From positions 68,103 through 132,102 of the forward strand of contig VXQZ01000020.1 of assembly GCA_009838735.1 (NCBI GenBank): a stretch of 64,000 nt of DNA, given 5' to 3'. The notes below the pieces were generated by a model. That model saw only the letters and a list, made by a program, of their open reading frames with translations, ran no database searches and had not been told where the DNA came from. Position numbers and translations under genes: made by a program. The stretch comes from Chloroflexota bacterium (GTDB taxonomy: Bacteria; Chloroflexota; Dehalococcoidia; Bin125). This document shows, one piece after another, positions 25,833 through 34,933 of this stretch; position 1 is the first letter of the stretch, and each line of letters opens with the position of its first letter.

Positions 25833-26888
25833 CTAGGACTGGGCTCGCAGCAATCGACGTTGCGGCGCCACCTGGAAGATCCACAGTGCGAGCAGACCGA
25901 CGATGGAGATTGGAATGATGACCAGACCGTGCAGGATCGCCGCGAACGCCACGGCCGTCGCCTCGGCGTCCTGAACGTTCATGGCTCCGACGGTCGGCAG
26001 CCAGATCAGCAAGGTCGCTTTGGTCGCCCACTCGAACGGTCCCACTCCGCCGGCTGTCGAGGGCGCAGTGATCAACAGATTGGCAGCCGCCGCGACGAGC
26101 AGGTAGACGGGGAAGGGCAGGGCGAGGTTGAAGGCCTGGCCGACCATCCAGTACATCAGCGCTTCCAAGCCCCAGGCGATCAGGCTGGCAACCAGCGCGC
26201 CAACCACCTGGCGTCGATTGGCCTGCGCCGACATGCCCGTGATCAGTGGTGACAGCCAGGTCCACTCACGTTTTGATTGTCCCGGCAGCCGGCTCAACAT
26301 CCGACCGATGATGCGCTCGGCATCGACCGGTCTGCGCGCGATCGCTCCGAACACCAGAAACGCCCCGGTAATGCCGAACACCAGAAACGCCATCGCGCCA
26401 GTCAGTTCGTCGCCGGCGTCGTTCATGCCCTGGAAGCCAATCAGGCTCATGATCACGCCGATTACGAGGAAGAAGGTCAACATCAGCCCGTCGTACACGC
26501 GAGTCATGAAGATGCTCGACAGCCCCGACAGGCGTGAAATGTCATGCCGCTGGTAGAGCACGTGCGCGCGAACCAGTTCGCCTGCGCGAAGCGGCAGCAC
26601 GTTGTTGACTCCGAAGCCGATGGCCACAATCGGAAACAGTCGCCACCAGGCAATGTTCTGGATGTGCAGCAGAAGCCAGTGCCAGCGCCACGCCCGCGCG
26701 GCAATCCCGGCGAAGTAGACCACCAGAGCGGGACCAATCCACCAGGCCGACACCTCGGTGAACGCCCGTCCCACCTGATGGAAGTCCGCATTGCGCAGGA
26801 ACAGCACGAGGAACGCGCTGCTGCCGCCCAGTCCCAGCGCGAGCCGCGCCGCCGATCCTGTCGCCCAAGTGGGAAGACGAACGCTCAT
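25833..26888 (-). CDS. YbhN/AglD-type membrane flippase-like protein (LPG synthase TM family)
   Basis: This is a 351-residue integral membrane protein with about eight hydrophobic segments. The family region GFGVNNVLPLRAGELVRAHVLYQRHDIS and the late TAPSTAGGVGPFEWATK stretch are typical of the UPF0104/lysylphosphatidylglycerol synthase membrane domain. There is no C-terminal synthase domain, so it is the flippase-like half alone. It stands 30 bp from a PAP2 gene on the same strand, suggesting joint work on lipid or polyprenyl-linked intermediates. Confidence 0.82.
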   Translation of the reverse strand: MSVRLPTWATGSAARLALGLGGSSAFLVLFLRNADFHQVGRAFTEVSAWWIGPALVVYFAGIAARAWRWHWLLLHIQNIAWWRLFPIVAIGFGVNNVLPLRAGELVRAHVLYQRHDISRLSGLSSIFMTRVYDGLMLTFFLVIGVIMSLIGFQGMNDAGDELTGAMAFLVFGITGAFLVFGAIARRPVDAERIIGRMLSRLPGQSKREWTWLSPLITGMSAQANRRQVVGALVASLIAWGLEALMYWMVGQAFNLALPFPVYLLVAAAANLLITAPSTAGGVGPFEWATKATLLIWLPTVGAMNVQDAEATAVAFAAILHGLVIIPISIVGLLALWIFQVAPQRRLLRAQS

Positions 26889-26918
26889 TGCCCAGTCCGC
26901 GAGAAATCTAGGCGGAGG

Positions 26919-27923
26919 CTAGCCTGCCTCGATCCGTCGTGGCGGGAATCGCAGCGCTTCACGCAACCACTGCCCGGCTCGCTGTCCGGCAATCGTCAGT
27001 TGCTCGCGCCGAAGAATGATCTGAGCCCGCGCGTATCGCCCGCCCTCGACGGCCGAAAAGGCGATCAACGCCACGGCCGCGCCGGCAATGATGTCGGCGA
27101 TGTAGTGCTCGCCCAGGTAAACGAGCGAGAACGTCAGAGCCATCGAGTACAACAGCGCAACCGCCACGACCCAACGGGAACGTAGCAGAATGCCAACCCC
27201 GACCACGACGAAGGAAGCGGCGAAGTGCAACGACGGCATCGCAGCCGTCGGATTCGGCTCGGCCATCGCCTCGAACGCCCAGTTGTAGAACTCGACGCCC
27301 AACAGGGCCGGACCCACGGTGTTCATCCCCCGCACGATCCCATCCACAAACCCCTGATCCGCTGCCATCCACGGCGGGGCGGTCGGCACGGTGAAGTAGA
27401 GAACCGCGCCGAGGTAGAAGGTCAGCGCGACAATGATCGTCACTCTCCAGGCCATCCTGCGAATGAACAGCCAGGTACCCAGGACTGCGGCGTGCGGGAA
27501 CACGAACCAGGTCCAGTGAATGATCGCAGAGAAGAACGCCGGCAAACCGGGATCGGAGCTGGCGCCCCCAATCCGCGCCTGCAGCCAGGCCGACGGCGTA
27601 ATCCCCGCAAACATCCACAGCTCCCAGTCGAGCACATAGTCCGTCAACGTGCGCAAGCCGGTCTCGTCGGCAGCGTCGCGCAACTGAATGAAGAACCCCA
27701 TCGCCACGACGTAGGCGACCAGGATGCCCCAATCACCCCAGCGACGGGCGAGCACGAACACCGCGATTACCGCGACGCCGCTAATCGGCGCAAAGGCGAT
27801 GGGGTCGAGCGAGGCCATCTGGCGGAGGAAGACGCCCAACACGCCGATCCCCAACGCGGCCCAGCAGACCGCGCCGATCGCTTCCCGGCGACTGATGCCC
27901 CTGACCCGATGTACCCGACGCAC
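26919..27923 (-). CDS. PAP2 superfamily membrane phosphatase/phosphotransferase
   Basis: This is a multi-pass protein of about 334 residues. The PAP2 active-site blocks are MPSLHFAAS (His of SLH) and YLGEHYIADI (catalytic His and Asp); the first Lys-Arg block is weak. The layout resembles the Aur1/Ipt1-like branch that transfers phosphoinositol head groups, as well as plain lipid phosphatases. The GTG at 27923 follows AGGAGG at a slightly long distance; TTG at 27959 is possible. With the YbhN-like flippase it forms a likely two-gene lipid unit. Confidence 0.8.
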   Translation of the reverse strand: MRRVHRVRGISRREAIGAVCWAALGIGVLGVFLRQMASLDPIAFAPISGVAVIAVFVLARRWGDWGILVAYVVAMGFFIQLRDAADETGLRTLTDYVLDWELWMFAGITPSAWLQARIGGASSDPGLPAFFSAIIHWTWFVFPHAAVLGTWLFIRRMAWRVTIIVALTFYLGAVLYFTVPTAPPWMAADQGFVDGIVRGMNTVGPALLGVEFYNWAFEAMAEPNPTAAMPSLHFAASFVVVGVGILLRSRWVVAVALLYSMALTFSLVYLGEHYIADIIAGAAVALIAFSAVEGGRYARAQIILRREQLTIAGQRAGQWLREALRFPPRRIEAG

Positions 27924-28029
27924 GCCCGCGCTCGCCTCCTGTGGTTGCTTGTGTTCCAATCGGCTGTTGCGCCGCGATCTAGCCTATCGGCTCTGGCTCT
28001 ACAGGTTAACGACCTGCGTATGACCTGTC

Positions 28030-28860
28030 CTATGGATCGGCGGCCAATCGCTCAGAGATCAGCTCGGCAATCGCATTGAGATCAGTCAGGCGGGTATCAA
28101 CAGCCGACTCGTCGCAGTGCGCTGGGAGACCGATCCGCCCGCCGCCACCAGCCGGACCGGCGTCATCCGTGGTGATCTCAATCGAAGTGAACAGAAAGAC
28201 GAGATCCCGGCCCTGGGCGAAGACCAACAGCGCCGAGCGCACGCATATCCCGGCGTGACCCCGATACAGCTCAATCGCCACAGACGCGTCGCCGACCAAC
28301 GGAGCTGGAAGGAAGCTGGACGCGAACAACCTGTGGTGCGGCACAATCACTCCGGCCAGATCGGGTGGCTGAGAAGCAACGTATTTGACCCAGTCGGCTG
28401 CCGATTCCTCCGACTGATCGGTGAAGACGTGCAGCCAGAATGTCTCACCGGTGGGACTCTCATCGCTGGGTGAAAAGGCAATGCCGCTCGATGTCAGCGA
28501 CCGTCCCGGCAGTGACGACAGCGAACGATCTTCGGATGCCTCGAGCCAAGACGGCAGCCCGGCGGCGTAGGACTTTTCTTCCAGGTGCGCGCCGACGTCG
28601 GCCGAGGTGACGGTCAGCTGGCGCTCCCGCACCGTCTGTTCTGCTGGTTGGTCAACAACGGGTGGATCCACATCCTCTTCCTGCACCTGGGGCACTGTCT
28701 GAGGCTGATCGGGGACGGTTGAGTCGTCGTCGCCGCAGGAACTGAGCAGCAACGTCAACGCGAAGAGGATCAGACAACCGACGACCAGGCCAACCGGACT
28801 GGTCCCGTCGCTGCGTCCAGCCACGTCAACTGAGCTCCGGGCTCGAAGTTTCTCCAGCAT
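28030..28860 (-). CDS. Lipoprotein of unknown function downstream of histidine kinase
   Basis: This is a 276-residue protein I cannot place in a family. From ATG 28860 there is a membrane-type signal ending TLLLSSC followed by GDDD, then a Pro/Gln/Glu/Asp-rich linker (TVPDQPQTVPQVQEEDVDPPV). The remainder looks globular, with WLHVFTDQSEESAADWVKYVASQ and RDLVFLFTSIEIT. The start lies 35 nt inside the kinase gene, so it belongs to the two-component operon and may be a surface sensor or stress lipoprotein. The same frame continues upstream inside the kinase gene, which I treat as a shadow. Confidence 0.75.
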   Translation of the reverse strand: MLEKLRARSSVDVAGRSDGTSPVGLVVGCLILFALTLLLSSCGDDDSTVPDQPQTVPQVQEEDVDPPVVDQPAEQTVRERQLTVTSADVGAHLEEKSYAAGLPSWLEASEDRSLSSLPGRSLTSSGIAFSPSDESPTGETFWLHVFTDQSEESAADWVKYVASQPPDLAGVIVPHHRLFASSFLPAPLVGDASVAIELYRGHAGICVRSALLVFAQGRDLVFLFTSIEITTDDAGPAGGGGRIGLPAHCDESAVDTRLTDLNAIAELISERLAADP

Positions 28861-30358
28861 CGTTTGCCGACAACGCGTTCCCGGCTGAGAGCAACACAAT
28901 GTGAAAAGTGGTGCCGACGCCTTGCTCGCTCGAAACGCGAATCTCGCCTCCCTGCGCCCGCACCAATTCGCGAGCGATCGCCAGACCGAGTCCGGTTCCA
29001 CCCTGCGCGCCCGGCCGGTCCGACTTGTAGTAGCGGTCAAACAGATTGGGAATGGCTTCCTCGGGAATGCCCACGCCGGTGTCGGCGACCGCAATCGACA
29101 CGCTGCTCTGGCTCTCCCGGCGTGCACTCAACTGTACGTCGCCGCCCGGCGGCGTGTGCCGCAGCGCATTATCGAGCAGATTGCTCAGCACCTGGTCGAG
29201 ACGATCCCAATCACCCAGGACGTCGCCGACGCCGGCCGGTTCGACCGTCAGATTGACGTCAAGCTCCTGCGCGCGCAGCGTGAACAGCTCGCCAACGTGA
29301 TCCAGCAACGCGCCGACATCGACGGGGCTCGATTCCACCTGTACCTGACCCGCCTCGATGCGCGACAGGTCCAGCAGGCCCTCAACCAGGCGCAGCAGCC
29401 GTCGCGATTCGTCTTCGATGATCCGATAGGCATTTTGCTGTTCATCGCCCCTGACCACGTCGTCCATCAGGGCCTGCGAGAAGCCGTTGATCGAAGTCAG
29501 CGGAGTCTGCAGGTCGTGGGAAACGTTGGCCAGGAAATCGCGCAGCGCGGTCTGTTGGCGTTCGACTTCCTCTGTCATCTGATTGAACGATCGCGCCAGT
29601 TCCTGCGCCTCCTGGGATCCGCCGACATCGACGCGCTGCTGCAGCTGACCGCGCGCGACGCTGCGTGAGGCTGCCGCGACACGTTGAATCGGCCGGTAAA
29701 TCGAACGCGAGACCAGGAATCCGACCAGCGAGGCGACTGCCAGCGCAATCACGCCCGCAATGAGCAACTGTGGCGCGAGATCACCCACTACCGCCCAGCG
29801 CGACTCGCCGACCAGCACGACGGCGATACAGCAGTAGCCCTGGCGTTGCTGTTCGTCCGAGGGCAGGCTGGTGACCACATAGGTCAGGCGCTCACCGTCG
29901 TCGGTCGTCAACTGTCCCTCAGCCAGGCGACTGCGATCCAACTCCCCCAGATCGATCGGCAGGGTTTCGCCCAGGAACCGATCGCCCGTCTCCATGACCC
30001 GGACCACTTCTCCGCCCGATGTGATGCCCAGCACAGGCACGTCGAGATCACTGACCAGCGAGCCGGTCAGGGTCTGGGCCGCCAGGGCGAAGTCCTGCAG
30101 CAACTGATCGAGGTTGCGGGCCTCGTCTTCCTCCGAGAACAGTTCCGGACCCCAGGCAGTCGCCAGTTCGCGCAGACGCGACTGCTCCACTCGATCCTGG
30201 TAACCGCCCAGCAGCACAAAACTGATCAATCCCACGACGATCAGCGTGAGCACGACAATCGCGACCAGCGTCACGTAGATCCGGGAGCGGATCGTCTGCA
30301 GTTGGAGGTTTGGCCAGCCCAGCGCCGGCATCCAGTTTGGCTGACCTCTGGACATCAT
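28826..30358 (-). CDS. Two-component sensor histidine kinase
   Basis: This is a 510-residue membrane kinase. A membrane helix near residues 27-55 and a second near 195-215 bracket an extracytoplasmic sensor region. A HAMP domain follows, then the dimerisation helix with FLANVSHDLQTPLTS (His281), N-box LLDNALRHTPPGG, G1 DTGVGIPEEAI and G2 GGTGLGLAIAREL. It should phosphorylate the regulator encoded just upstream (30404-31117). The signal is unknown; the downstream lipoprotein may share it. Confidence 0.93.
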   Translation of the reverse strand: MMSRGQPNWMPALGWPNLQLQTIRSRIYVTLVAIVVLTLIVVGLISFVLLGGYQDRVEQSRLRELATAWGPELFSEEDEARNLDQLLQDFALAAQTLTGSLVSDLDVPVLGITSGGEVVRVMETGDRFLGETLPIDLGELDRSRLAEGQLTTDDGERLTYVVTSLPSDEQQRQGYCCIAVVLVGESRWAVVGDLAPQLLIAGVIALAVASLVGFLVSRSIYRPIQRVAAASRSVARGQLQQRVDVGGSQEAQELARSFNQMTEEVERQQTALRDFLANVSHDLQTPLTSINGFSQALMDDVVRGDEQQNAYRIIEDESRRLLRLVEGLLDLSRIEAGQVQVESSPVDVGALLDHVGELFTLRAQELDVNLTVEPAGVGDVLGDWDRLDQVLSNLLDNALRHTPPGGDVQLSARRESQSSVSIAVADTGVGIPEEAIPNLFDRYYKSDRPGAQGGTGLGLAIARELVRAQGGEIRVSSEQGVGTTFHIVLLSAGNALSANDAGETSSPELS

Positions 30359-30403
30359 CTGAACGCGATAACGGGGCGTCGTCGCCAGATTGCGCCGACG
30401 CCG

Positions 30404-31117
30404 CTAGACAGCGTCGCCGTCCCCGGCAAGCGACAGACCGTTGGGGTTGTCGCGCATGGTCATCTTGTAGCCCACGCCGCGCAATGTCTCGATCTGCAAA
30501 TCGCTGTCGCGCAGGTGTTGGCGCAGGTGGTTGATGTGAACGTCCACGGTGCGCGTTTCTCCGCTGAAGGTGTAGCCCCACACCAGGGAGAGCAGTTGCT
30601 CGCGCGACATCACCGTCTGCAAGTTCTGAGCCAGCGCAAAGAGTAGGTCGAACTCCTTGGTTCGCAGTTTGAGAGAGGCACCGCCCAGCACCGCTTCGCG
30701 CGTCTGTCGATTCAGCGTCAGACTGCCCACGGAGACTTCGACGCCCGAGCGCGCAATCCCGTCGGCTCGGCGCAGGATCGCCTTGACCCGGGCGACCAGC
30801 TCCTTGGGATTGAACGGCTTGGTCAGATAATCGTCGGCGCCGAGCTCGAACCCCGCCACTTTGACCGCGTCCTCGCGACGCACGGTCAGCATCAGGATCG
30901 GCACATCCGAGTCCTGTCGGATTCCCTTGGTGACCTCGAAGCCGTCCAGCTTGGGCATCATCAGGTCGAGCACGACCAGGTCGGGCTGGAGCATGACCGC
31001 CTTCTCGAGGGCCTCCTGGCCGTCAGAGGCAAACTCCAACTCGTATCCCTCACGCGAGAGATACAGGCGGACTAACTCACGGATGTGGGGCTCGTCATCG
31101 GCGATGAGTATTTTCAT
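30404..31117 (-). CDS. OmpR/PhoB-family response regulator
   Basis: This 237-residue protein has a receiver domain (MKILIADDEPH, phosphoacceptor Asp51 in VVLDLMMP, LTKPF Lys) and a winged-helix DNA-binding domain (LTLNRQTREAVL, LRTKEFDLLFALAQN, VDVHINHLRQHL, RGVGYKM). I chose ATG 31117 because the canonical MKILIADDE start is there; in-frame ATG 31138 adds seven residues. It precedes the kinase by 45 bp. TATAGT lies about 31 nt upstream of the ATG. Confidence 0.95.
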   Translation of the reverse strand: MKILIADDEPHIRELVRLYLSREGYELEFASDGQEALEKAVMLQPDLVVLDLMMPKLDGFEVTKGIRQDSDVPILMLTVRREDAVKVAGFELGADDYLTKPFNPKELVARVKAILRRADGIARSGVEVSVGSLTLNRQTREAVLGGASLKLRTKEFDLLFALAQNLQTVMSREQLLSLVWGYTFSGETRTVDVHINHLRQHLRDSDLQIETLRGVGYKMTMRDNPNGLSLAGDGDAV

Positions 31118-31148
31118 GGCGTGCAGCCTGCCAGCCAACCAATTTTCA

Positions 31149-31154
31149 CTATAG
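31149..31154 (-). promoter_or_regulatory. Candidate -10 box for the two-component operon
   Basis: The minus strand reads TATAGT, leaving a short leader of about 25 nt before the regulator ATG at 31117. No convincing -35 is visible. The region 31118-31276 separates two divergent units. Confidence 0.4.
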
Positions 31155-31276
31155 GACCTGGAACACCAAATGCGACCGTCATGAATCCGCAGTCATCCAG
31201 CGTCGGAAACAGGAGCGAACGGACTTGATGCAACTCGTTGATAGTCTCAGGAAGTCCAACCGACGAGGAGTACAGC

Positions 31277-32533
31277 ATGCCCCGACGCGAAGTGCCAGCC
31301 GGAGTTGAGGTCCGAGCCGCCAATACCGAGGAGATGGAGGACTTTCGCTTCATCGCCAACCTGGCGCTTGGAGAACATGGCAACCCGATGCGCGATCCGG
31401 TGACGTTCCTGCAACCGGAATGGTCGACCTGCGTATTCGAGCACGGCGCGCTCTCTACCACCTTTGGGGCCTGGCCGTTCTCAATGCGGTTCAACGGCGA
31501 ACGCGCCCATGTGGCCGGAGTCACGGCGGTCGGCACCGATCCGACCAAGCGCCGCCGCGGCTACCTCAGACTGGCAATGGAACACTCGCTGGACGAGCAA
31601 TACGAACGCGGCCAATCGCTGGCGGCGCTCTACGCTTCGCAGGCCGGCATCTACCTGCGCTTCGGCTACGCCGTCTGTTCCCGACGGCAACGCTACGAGC
31701 TCGATCCGCTCGACCTCAGCTTCGTCCAGGCCCCGACACCTTCAGGCACACTCAGCATCTCCAACGCCAGGGATCTCCCCGACGACGCTGTCGTGATCCG
31801 CGACCTGTATCGCCAGTACATGCAACCGAGGAACGGACTCCTGCATCGAGGCATCAATCTCTGGAACGCCGAGGTCCTGGATGAGCCGTCCGACATCGAG
31901 GAAGGACCGGTCCGCGTCCTGCTCTACGAAGAAGGCGGTGAAGCACTGGGCTACATGGTCTACACCAGCCGGGAAGACCAGTCCATCAGCCATTTCAGCG
32001 CCCACCAACGAGATCACCGGATGACGATTCGCGAGTACGGCTGGCTCACGCCAGCGGCCTACGTCGCCATGTGGCAATTCGCCGCCAGCCAGGATCTCTC
32101 CTGGCGCATCTATGTCAGAGACGCACCCTCCGACGATCCTATCCAGCACTTCGCCCGTGATCCGCGTACGTTGCGGGTCGAAATCATGGACGGCATCCTC
32201 GTGCGAATCGTCGATTTGCCGCGAGCGCTCATGATTCGTAAGTATCCGGTCGAGTCGGAGATCACGTTCCGGGTCCTGGACGACCTGTGCGACTGGAATC
32301 AGGGCACCTGGAGACTGTCAGTCGGCCCCGAGGGCGCCGACATCCGCCAGGTTGACGCATCTCCAGAACTGACGATGGACGTGTTCACGATGGCGCACCT
32401 GGCAACGGGAGCGCTCTCAGCGACCTACAGTCATCGACTCGGCCGCATCGAGGCCACCGATGCCGCCGCCCTGGTCCGCGCAGATCACATCTTCGCGACC
32501 GAGTTCGCGATGCACTGCATGAACCACTTCTAG
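31277..32533 (+). CDS. Eis-like GNAT family N-acetyltransferase
   Basis: This 418-residue protein resembles the enhanced-intracellular-survival acetyltransferases: a GNAT domain (VAGVTAVGTDPTKRRRGYLRLAM, acetyl-CoA pyrophosphate loop), a second GNAT-like half and an SCP2-like C-terminal domain. ASQAGIYLRFGYAV contains the Tyr that corresponds to the general acid of mycobacterial Eis, and the chain ends in Phe, whose free carboxylate serves as base in that enzyme. Eis acetylates amines of aminoglycosides and other substrates; the target here is unknown. ATG 31277 follows GAGGAG by 6 nt. Confidence 0.85.
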   Translation: MPRREVPAGVEVRAANTEEMEDFRFIANLALGEHGNPMRDPVTFLQPEWSTCVFEHGALSTTFGAWPFSMRFNGERAHVAGVTAVGTDPTKRRRGYLRLAMEHSLDEQYERGQSLAALYASQAGIYLRFGYAVCSRRQRYELDPLDLSFVQAPTPSGTLSISNARDLPDDAVVIRDLYRQYMQPRNGLLHRGINLWNAEVLDEPSDIEEGPVRVLLYEEGGEALGYMVYTSREDQSISHFSAHQRDHRMTIREYGWLTPAAYVAMWQFAASQDLSWRIYVRDAPSDDPIQHFARDPRTLRVEIMDGILVRIVDLPRALMIRKYPVESEITFRVLDDLCDWNQGTWRLSVGPEGADIRQVDASPELTMDVFTMAHLATGALSATYSHRLGRIEATDAAALVRADHIFATEFAMHCMNHF

Positions 32534-32580
32534 GGGCCGAGCGTTCTGGAGGCCCATCGTGTTCGGCAGGGTCAAGCAGA

Positions 32581-33522
32581 TCAGACGGCCTCACCCAGCA
32601 GATACTGGCCCATGGCTTCCTCGAGGGCCGTCACCTCATGCGGCTCGAGGTCGCGGTAGGGCGGTCGCGTGTGCGTCAACGGCAAACCGCTGGTGATGTT
32701 GATCAGCTGTTTCATCGCGCCGACGCGGGGAAACAGGTTGAGGATGGCGTGCAGCTCGTTGAGCTGGTCCTGCGGCCGCTGCGGCTCCCCGCCTTCACGA
32801 TGGGCGAACTGGATCGTTTTGACCAACGCCGGCACCGCATTGGCCATCCCTGAAACCCCGCCCACGCACCCGGCCCGATAGAGCGGCGCATGAGCCGCGT
32901 CCGATCCGGCCATCACCCGAAACTCTGATCCGGGCCCCTCAGCCGGCACCTGCGCCATGTAGCGCTTGGTGCGTTCGGCGTCGCCCCCGGAATCCTTGAT
33001 GCCCATCAGTTGATCCGGATGCCGCCGCAACACAGCGGCGAGCACCTCGTCGGGAATATCGATCCCTGCCTGGGCCGGCATGTTGTAGAGCAGCGCCCGG
33101 CCATCGGCTGGCAGCGACTCGATCACGGCTGAAAACCAATCGGCCATCCCTCGCGCATCCACGTTCTTGAAGAAGAACGGTGGCAACAACGCGACGGCGT
33201 CGGCGCCCGCGTCGAATGCGTCGTTGGCCGCACGGATCGTGTCGGGTAACGACGGGCAGGTTGCGCCGGCGACCACGACGAGTCCGCCGCCGATCCCGCG
33301 CGAGGCGTGCTTGACCGCTTCCACGACACGCCGTCTTTCGTCCATACCGACCGACGGACCCTCGCCATTCGTGCCAAGGGTGAGAATCCCCGTGATCCCC
33401 ATCGTGCGCAGAAACTCGACGTGCGGTCCAATCCAGTCCACATCGACATCACGTCCGCCTTCTGTGAACGGCGTCACCTGCGCCGCCATCAGCCCGTCCA
33501 GCCGTTCGTACGCCAGCGCCAT
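32581..33522 (-). CDS. Dihydrodipicolinate synthase-family aldolase/lyase (DapA-like)
   Basis: This is a 313-residue TIM-barrel Schiff-base lyase. Lys176 in LMGIKDSGGD is the imine-forming residue and Tyr146 in LLYNMPAQ the proton relay. The GTTGE motif reads GTNGEG. PPYRDL near the C-terminus is common in this superfamily. No other lysine-biosynthesis gene is nearby and GTTGE is altered, so a sugar-acid or hydroxyacid aldolase role is as likely as DapA proper. ATG 33522 is favoured by GGAGG 7 nt upstream. Confidence 0.85.
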   Translation of the reverse strand: MALAYERLDGLMAAQVTPFTEGGRDVDVDWIGPHVEFLRTMGITGILTLGTNGEGPSVGMDERRRVVEAVKHASRGIGGGLVVVAGATCPSLPDTIRAANDAFDAGADAVALLPPFFFKNVDARGMADWFSAVIESLPADGRALLYNMPAQAGIDIPDEVLAAVLRRHPDQLMGIKDSGGDAERTKRYMAQVPAEGPGSEFRVMAGSDAAHAPLYRAGCVGGVSGMANAVPALVKTIQFAHREGGEPQRPQDQLNELHAILNLFPRVGAMKQLINITSGLPLTHTRPPYRDLEPHEVTALEEAMGQYLLGEAV

Positions 33523-33586
33523 CGATTCGCCTCCCATTGTTTGCCTGTTGGCAGCCTAGCTGTGAGCCTTGAGCCGTCTCAGCGAT

Positions 33587-33592
33587 TAATCT
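33587..33592 (+). promoter_or_regulatory. Candidate -10 box of leaderless glycosyltransferase transcript
   Basis: TAATCT ends exactly 6 nt before the ATG at 33599. No ribosome site is visible. Confidence 0.45.
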
Positions 33593-33598
33593 CAAGCC

Positions 33599-34933
33599 AT
33601 GACCCGCATTTACGTATGCAGCGCGACCGGCGCATTGACCACCGACGCCGCTCCCGTGGGCGGCGGCGTCGCGGTGCTTGAAGCGCTGATCCCCCACCTC
33701 GAGCGATCAGACCTCGAGGTGACGCTCCTGACCCCCGGCGCCGAAGAGAGCCGCGACGGGACTCGGCAGCAGCTGCCGGTTCCCACACTGACGCATGTCG
33801 AGCCTGACAAAATTCTGCGATTGAATGCCAGGCGCTACGGAGATTTCGCGATCGAGTGGGAAGCGGCGCTGGCTGACTACTTCTCTGATATCGATCCCGC
33901 GGACGCCGTGGTGCTCGCCAACGACACGGCCGAGGGCCCGCCCTTTGCCCAACTGCACCAGAACGGGTTCGCGCAACTGGCGCTGCTCCACGTCATCGTC
34001 AGCGAGTTCTTCAGCCGCCGCTACGTCTCGCAACCAACCGGGCTGCCGATCAGCGGTCCGCACCTGTCGGCGCTCTGGAGACTGGCCGAGCGCCGCGGCC
34101 TGACCCGGCATGCTCCTGATATTGCCCGTCTCGTCTGGGCCAAGGAACGCGACCTGGCCCGCCACGTCGACGCGCCGATCGCGCCGTCTGCTCCGGTCGC
34201 CCGCTCATTGGCCGACTGTTATCCAGGCACCGGCGTTGCGCGGCGCACCCAGATCGTGCCCTGGGGCGTCACTGGCGAGCCCGATCCCGACCTGCGTGAG
34301 TTTCGCCGCGACACCCTGCGCGAAGTCGACGCCGATCCCAACCGCTTCACTTTGCTGACCCTCAGCCGGCTCTCGCCAGAAAAGCGAGTGGAGCTGGTCA
34401 TCGAGGCGCTGAGACTAATCGAGCGGCAGTCGCCCGCGACAGCTGAGCGGATACAACTGCTCGTCGCCGGCGGCGCCGCATACATGGGCGGCGCTGCCTA
34501 CGAGCGGAAACTCCGGCAGGCGGCCTCGAGACTGCGGCGGGCGGAAGTCCACTTCCCCGGCTATGTCACCAGCGAGCAAAAGTGGCGCCTGTTCGCCGCC
34601 GCGGACGCGTTCCTCTCGCCCAGCTACTACGAGGCCTACGGCCTCACGATTGCCCAGGCGCTGGCCAGCGGGGCGCCGGTCATCGCCGCGCCGCACGCCG
34701 GCGCCCACGCCACCGTCGACGATCGCCACGGCTGGATCGCCGAGCCCACGCCCCGCGCCTTCGCCGCAGCAATCAGACGAGCGCTGCATGCCGACGAGAA
34801 TCGTGAAATCCTGCGCCGCCGTGAAGCTGCCGCCAGGTGGGGCAGTGAACGGCCATTCGACGTCGCCGCCAAACGAGTGATCGGAATCGCCAATAGACTC
34901 GCGCATGGCGAACCAGCCGAGGAGGCCCTGTAA
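33599..34933 (+). CDS. Family 4-type glycosyltransferase (GT-B fold)
   Basis: This is a 444-residue protein. The N-terminal domain opens with MTRIYVCSATGALTTDAAPVGGG, containing the glycine-rich acceptor loop. The donor half shows TLSRLSPEKRVELVIEAL and the conserved E-x7-E region PSYYEAYGLTIAQALASGAPVIAAP, as in GT4 enzymes that use nucleotide sugars. The acceptor is unknown. It shares one base (TAATG) with the downstream HAD gene, so the two are coupled. Confidence 0.9.
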   Translation: MTRIYVCSATGALTTDAAPVGGGVAVLEALIPHLERSDLEVTLLTPGAEESRDGTRQQLPVPTLTHVEPDKILRLNARRYGDFAIEWEAALADYFSDIDPADAVVLANDTAEGPPFAQLHQNGFAQLALLHVIVSEFFSRRYVSQPTGLPISGPHLSALWRLAERRGLTRHAPDIARLVWAKERDLARHVDAPIAPSAPVARSLADCYPGTGVARRTQIVPWGVTGEPDPDLREFRRDTLREVDADPNRFTLLTLSRLSPEKRVELVIEALRLIERQSPATAERIQLLVAGGAAYMGGAAYERKLRQAASRLRRAEVHFPGYVTSEQKWRLFAAADAFLSPSYYEAYGLTIAQALASGAPVIAAPHAGAHATVDDRHGWIAEPTPRAFAAAIRRALHADENREILRRREAAARWGSERPFDVAAKRVIGIANRLAHGEPAEEAL

